Part shown: positions 5,247 to 6,803 of the stretch, in pieces
How positions within the stretch are numbered: the stretch's first letter is position 1
Layout: the number at the start of each line of letters is the position of its first letter
Assembly (NCBI GenBank): GCA_020720525.1
Contig: DYON01000142.1
Span: 1-6,803 of the forward strand
DNA from: Acetofilamentum sp.
Lineage (GTDB): Bacteria; Bacteroidota; Bacteroidia; Bacteroidales; DTU049
Direction of reading: 5' to 3'
Length of the DNA stretch: 6,803 nt
Program-made: the position numbers and the translations under genes
Notes under the pieces: model-generated
What the model saw: only the letters and a program-made list of their open reading frames with translations
Database searches by the model: none
What the model was told of the DNA's origin: nothing

Positions 5247-6803
5247 TTATTTTTGAATGCTGATGTAGTTTTGGAAGCTATTGTTGTTGCCACTTACACG
5301 TACAATGTAAGAACCAACAGCAACATTGCTCAGATTTACAGAAATAATTGAACCTTCGTTGGTAACAATTTCGTTCATAATCTGCTGTCCTTGTAAACTT
5401 AAGAGCTCGAAACGATAGTTGCCATAAGCAAGTTCGCTCAAATCTAAATTGAGTACATCGGTTGCAGGATTAGGATACATCGAAATGCTCATTGAAGGAT
5501 CTTCGATTCCACCACATACTGTAACTGTAATGGTAATAGTGTCGCTTGTAGCACAACCTGCAGCATTAGTTACTTCAACACTTACGTCGTAAGAGCCAAT
5601 AGAATTGCTAAATATTTCGGTTTGGCTTGTTCCACCAGTTGACCAGTCGAATGTTGCACCTGGGTTACCTGCATTAAGAGTGATCGAAGATGTGTCGCAA
5701 ATGCTTTGGTCAACACCAAGGTTCACAACTGGAGATGCATTTACATTCACAGTAGTACTTGCGCTTGTGTAGCAGCCATAAGAGTTGCCAGCAGTTACGA
5801 TGTATTCTGTTATAGTAGCAGGAACTACTCCGGCTGTATCTTGGCTGTTCGAAGCAAAACCAGCTGGGTTTGAGGTCCATGCAAATGATGCAGAAGGAGA
5901 AACAACGGCAGTTACATTTATATCGTCGATGTGACAATCATTTCCATAACCAGATTTGAATAAAAATGCAATATAAACATTGCTTTGGTTTTCGGCAGCT
6001 GTGGGAAGATTCACCGATTGTAATGTCCAGCTATCGCCAACAACGGAATATCGTGGAATTGTATTACCGGCAGTTAACCATGTAGAACCATCAAGAGAAT
6101 ACTGTACTGAAATACTATCGTAATTTGTACTAAATCCATCATCTTGAGTCCAAGCAAAATTAACAACAACATTGGTTAGGCCAGTTGTTGAAAAGCCTGT
6201 AGTATTCATCAGGCGAGCAGAATTCCCTGTTTGTACAGAAAATGAATTAAAACGAACAAAGTACGAGCCATCATATGCTGAAAAACCAGATGGATATGAA
6301 CTTGATGTTGTATAATAAAGAGTAGCACTTGTCGCATTACCATCAACATCCAAATTTTCTACCCAGCCAGTTGGTATTACGCCTGCATTTTCGAAGCTTT
6401 CCGAGAAAATCGTATCTGTGTAACTATCTCCAGAAACTGCACTCGAAGTTAAATCAATAGCTGTTCCAACACAGATATCGTTGTCGGTGGCTGTTGCTGT
6501 TACGCTCGAAGGAGAAGGATTTACAGTAATATCAACGTTGGCAGTTGTAACACAACCATCATAGGCGTTGCCCGAAGTATCGGAAGCCGCAACAGTATAG
6601 GTTGTATTTGTGTTAGGGGTTGCAATAACATTGGTTCCTGTAGCAGGAGTTGTTCCAGCCGACCAGTCGTATGTGTAATCAACATTGGTGCTCGAAACAT
6701 TGAGGGAGAGTGTGTCACCATCGCAAATGGTAGTAGCAGACGAGGTTAGTGTTATAGTCGGTGCATCAATAACAGTTGCAACTACTTCTACGCGTGGGCT
6801 TGA
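5247..6803 (-). CDS. Adhesin-like protein with Ig-like modules, jelly-roll module and T9SS type A sorting domain (C-terminal 518 residues, 5' truncated by window)
   Basis: The frame is open from the window edge to the stop at 5247, so the true start lies beyond 6803; the TTG at 6353 is internal. The protein should cross the outer membrane through the type IX system and be anchored or released at the surface; its ligand is unknown. Residues are counted from the edge. An Ig/PKD-like module spans 12-94 (C27, C84). A second starts at 96 (C111) and resumes at 302-354 (C344). Between them, about 132-300, is a choice-of-anchor J/cleaved-adhesin type jelly roll, opening FSESFENAGVIPTGW and closing CHIDDINVTAV. 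A third Ig-like module spans 356-430 (C369, C417). The sorting tail, 437-518, has YPNPA (443-447), a GNYRFELLSLQGQ strand pair (461-473), VGSYIVRV (496-503) and a terminal ISIQK. It is rich in T, S, N and V and poor in lysine, as usual for such proteins. A strong terminator follows. Confidence 0.9.
   Translation of the reverse strand, partial: SSPRVEVVATVIDAPTITLTSSATTICDGDTLSLNVSSTNVDYTYDWSAGTTPATGTNVIATPNTNTTYTVAASDTSGNAYDGCVTTANVDITVNPSPSSVTATATDNDICVGTAIDLTSSAVSGDSYTDTIFSESFENAGVIPTGWVENLDVDGNATSATLYYTTSSSYPSGFSAYDGSYFVRFNSFSVQTGNSARLMNTTGFSTTGLTNVVVNFAWTQDDGFSTNYDSISVQYSLDGSTWLTAGNTIPRYSVVGDSWTLQSVNLPTAAENQSNVYIAFLFKSGYGNDCHIDDINVTAVVSPSASFAWTSNPAGFASNSQDTAGVVPATITEYIVTAGNSYGCYTSASTTVNVNASPVVNLGVDQSICDTSSITLNAGNPGATFDWSTGGTSQTEIFSNSIGSYDVSVEVTNAAGCATSDTITITVTVCGGIEDPSMSISMYPNPATDVLNLDLSELAYGNYRFELLSLQGQQIMNEIVTNEGSIISVNLSNVAVGSYIVRVSGNNNSFQNYISIQK

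Noticed and set aside
5118..5351. 77-codon plus-strand open frame across the dnaX/T9SS gap
   Set aside because: It runs through the terminator hairpin and into the antisense of the T9SS sorting domain. The peptide has no recognisable feature and no promoter or ribosome site.
5247..6353. Treating the T9SS protein as a 368-residue gene starting at 6353
   Set aside because: The codon there is TTG inside a sequence that stays open and domain-like up to 6803, and cutting there would remove the first strand of the jelly-roll module (FSESFENAGVIPTGW). The gene is truncated by the window, not started at 6353.
6521..6721. 66-codon open frame on the minus strand inside the T9SS gene
   Set aside because: It lies in another frame of the Ig-like coding sequence. 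Its T/L/P-rich translation is what a shifted Thr/Ala/Val-rich gene gives, and there is no ribosome site.

Overview
The window looks like ordinary chromosomal DNA from a member of the Bacteroidota. Three independent signs agree. One gene ends in a C-terminal domain recognised by the type IX secretion system (T9SS), the second is a large two-lobed M16 peptidase of the kind common in this phylum, and the -7-like element upstream of dnaX (TACATTTG) fits the Bacteroidota pattern TAnnTTTG. All three well-supported genes lie on the minus strand, so the window reads right to left.

Layout in order of transcription. At 6803-5247 is the C-terminal 518 residues of a large surface or secreted adhesin-like protein: Ig-like modules, a jelly-roll adhesin module and a T9SS type A sorting tail. 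Its start is outside the window. A strong intrinsic terminator (5225-5195) follows. A promoter candidate and a clear Shine-Dalgarno sequence then lead into dnaX (5060-3390), the clamp-loader subunit gamma/tau of DNA polymerase III. Seventeen bases after dnaX comes an exported M16 zinc metallopeptidase (3372-418), with no terminator between them, so the two probably form a dicistronic unit. It ends at a second strong intrinsic terminator (397-360). The left 360 bases hold no convincing complete gene. They contain a possible tail of a rightward, convergent gene (to 164) and an imperfect inverted repeat.

The most interesting signal is inside dnaX: an uninterrupted run of 11 A in the mRNA (3945-3935), placed exactly where the three clamp-loader domains end and the tau-specific part begins. 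A shift in either direction at this run hits a stop codon at once, after KKK or after KKKNS. This gives a 375- or 377-residue protein of the gamma type. The arrangement resembles the Thermus thermophilus dnaX slippage site and suggests that this organism makes both tau and gamma from one gene.

The second notable point is architectural. In the T9SS protein the jelly-roll adhesin module appears to be inserted into the middle of an Ig-like domain, splitting its conserved cysteine pair. The genes share no obvious pathway: replication, periplasmic proteolysis and surface adhesion simply sit side by side. I see no mobile element, CRISPR array, tRNA or rRNA.
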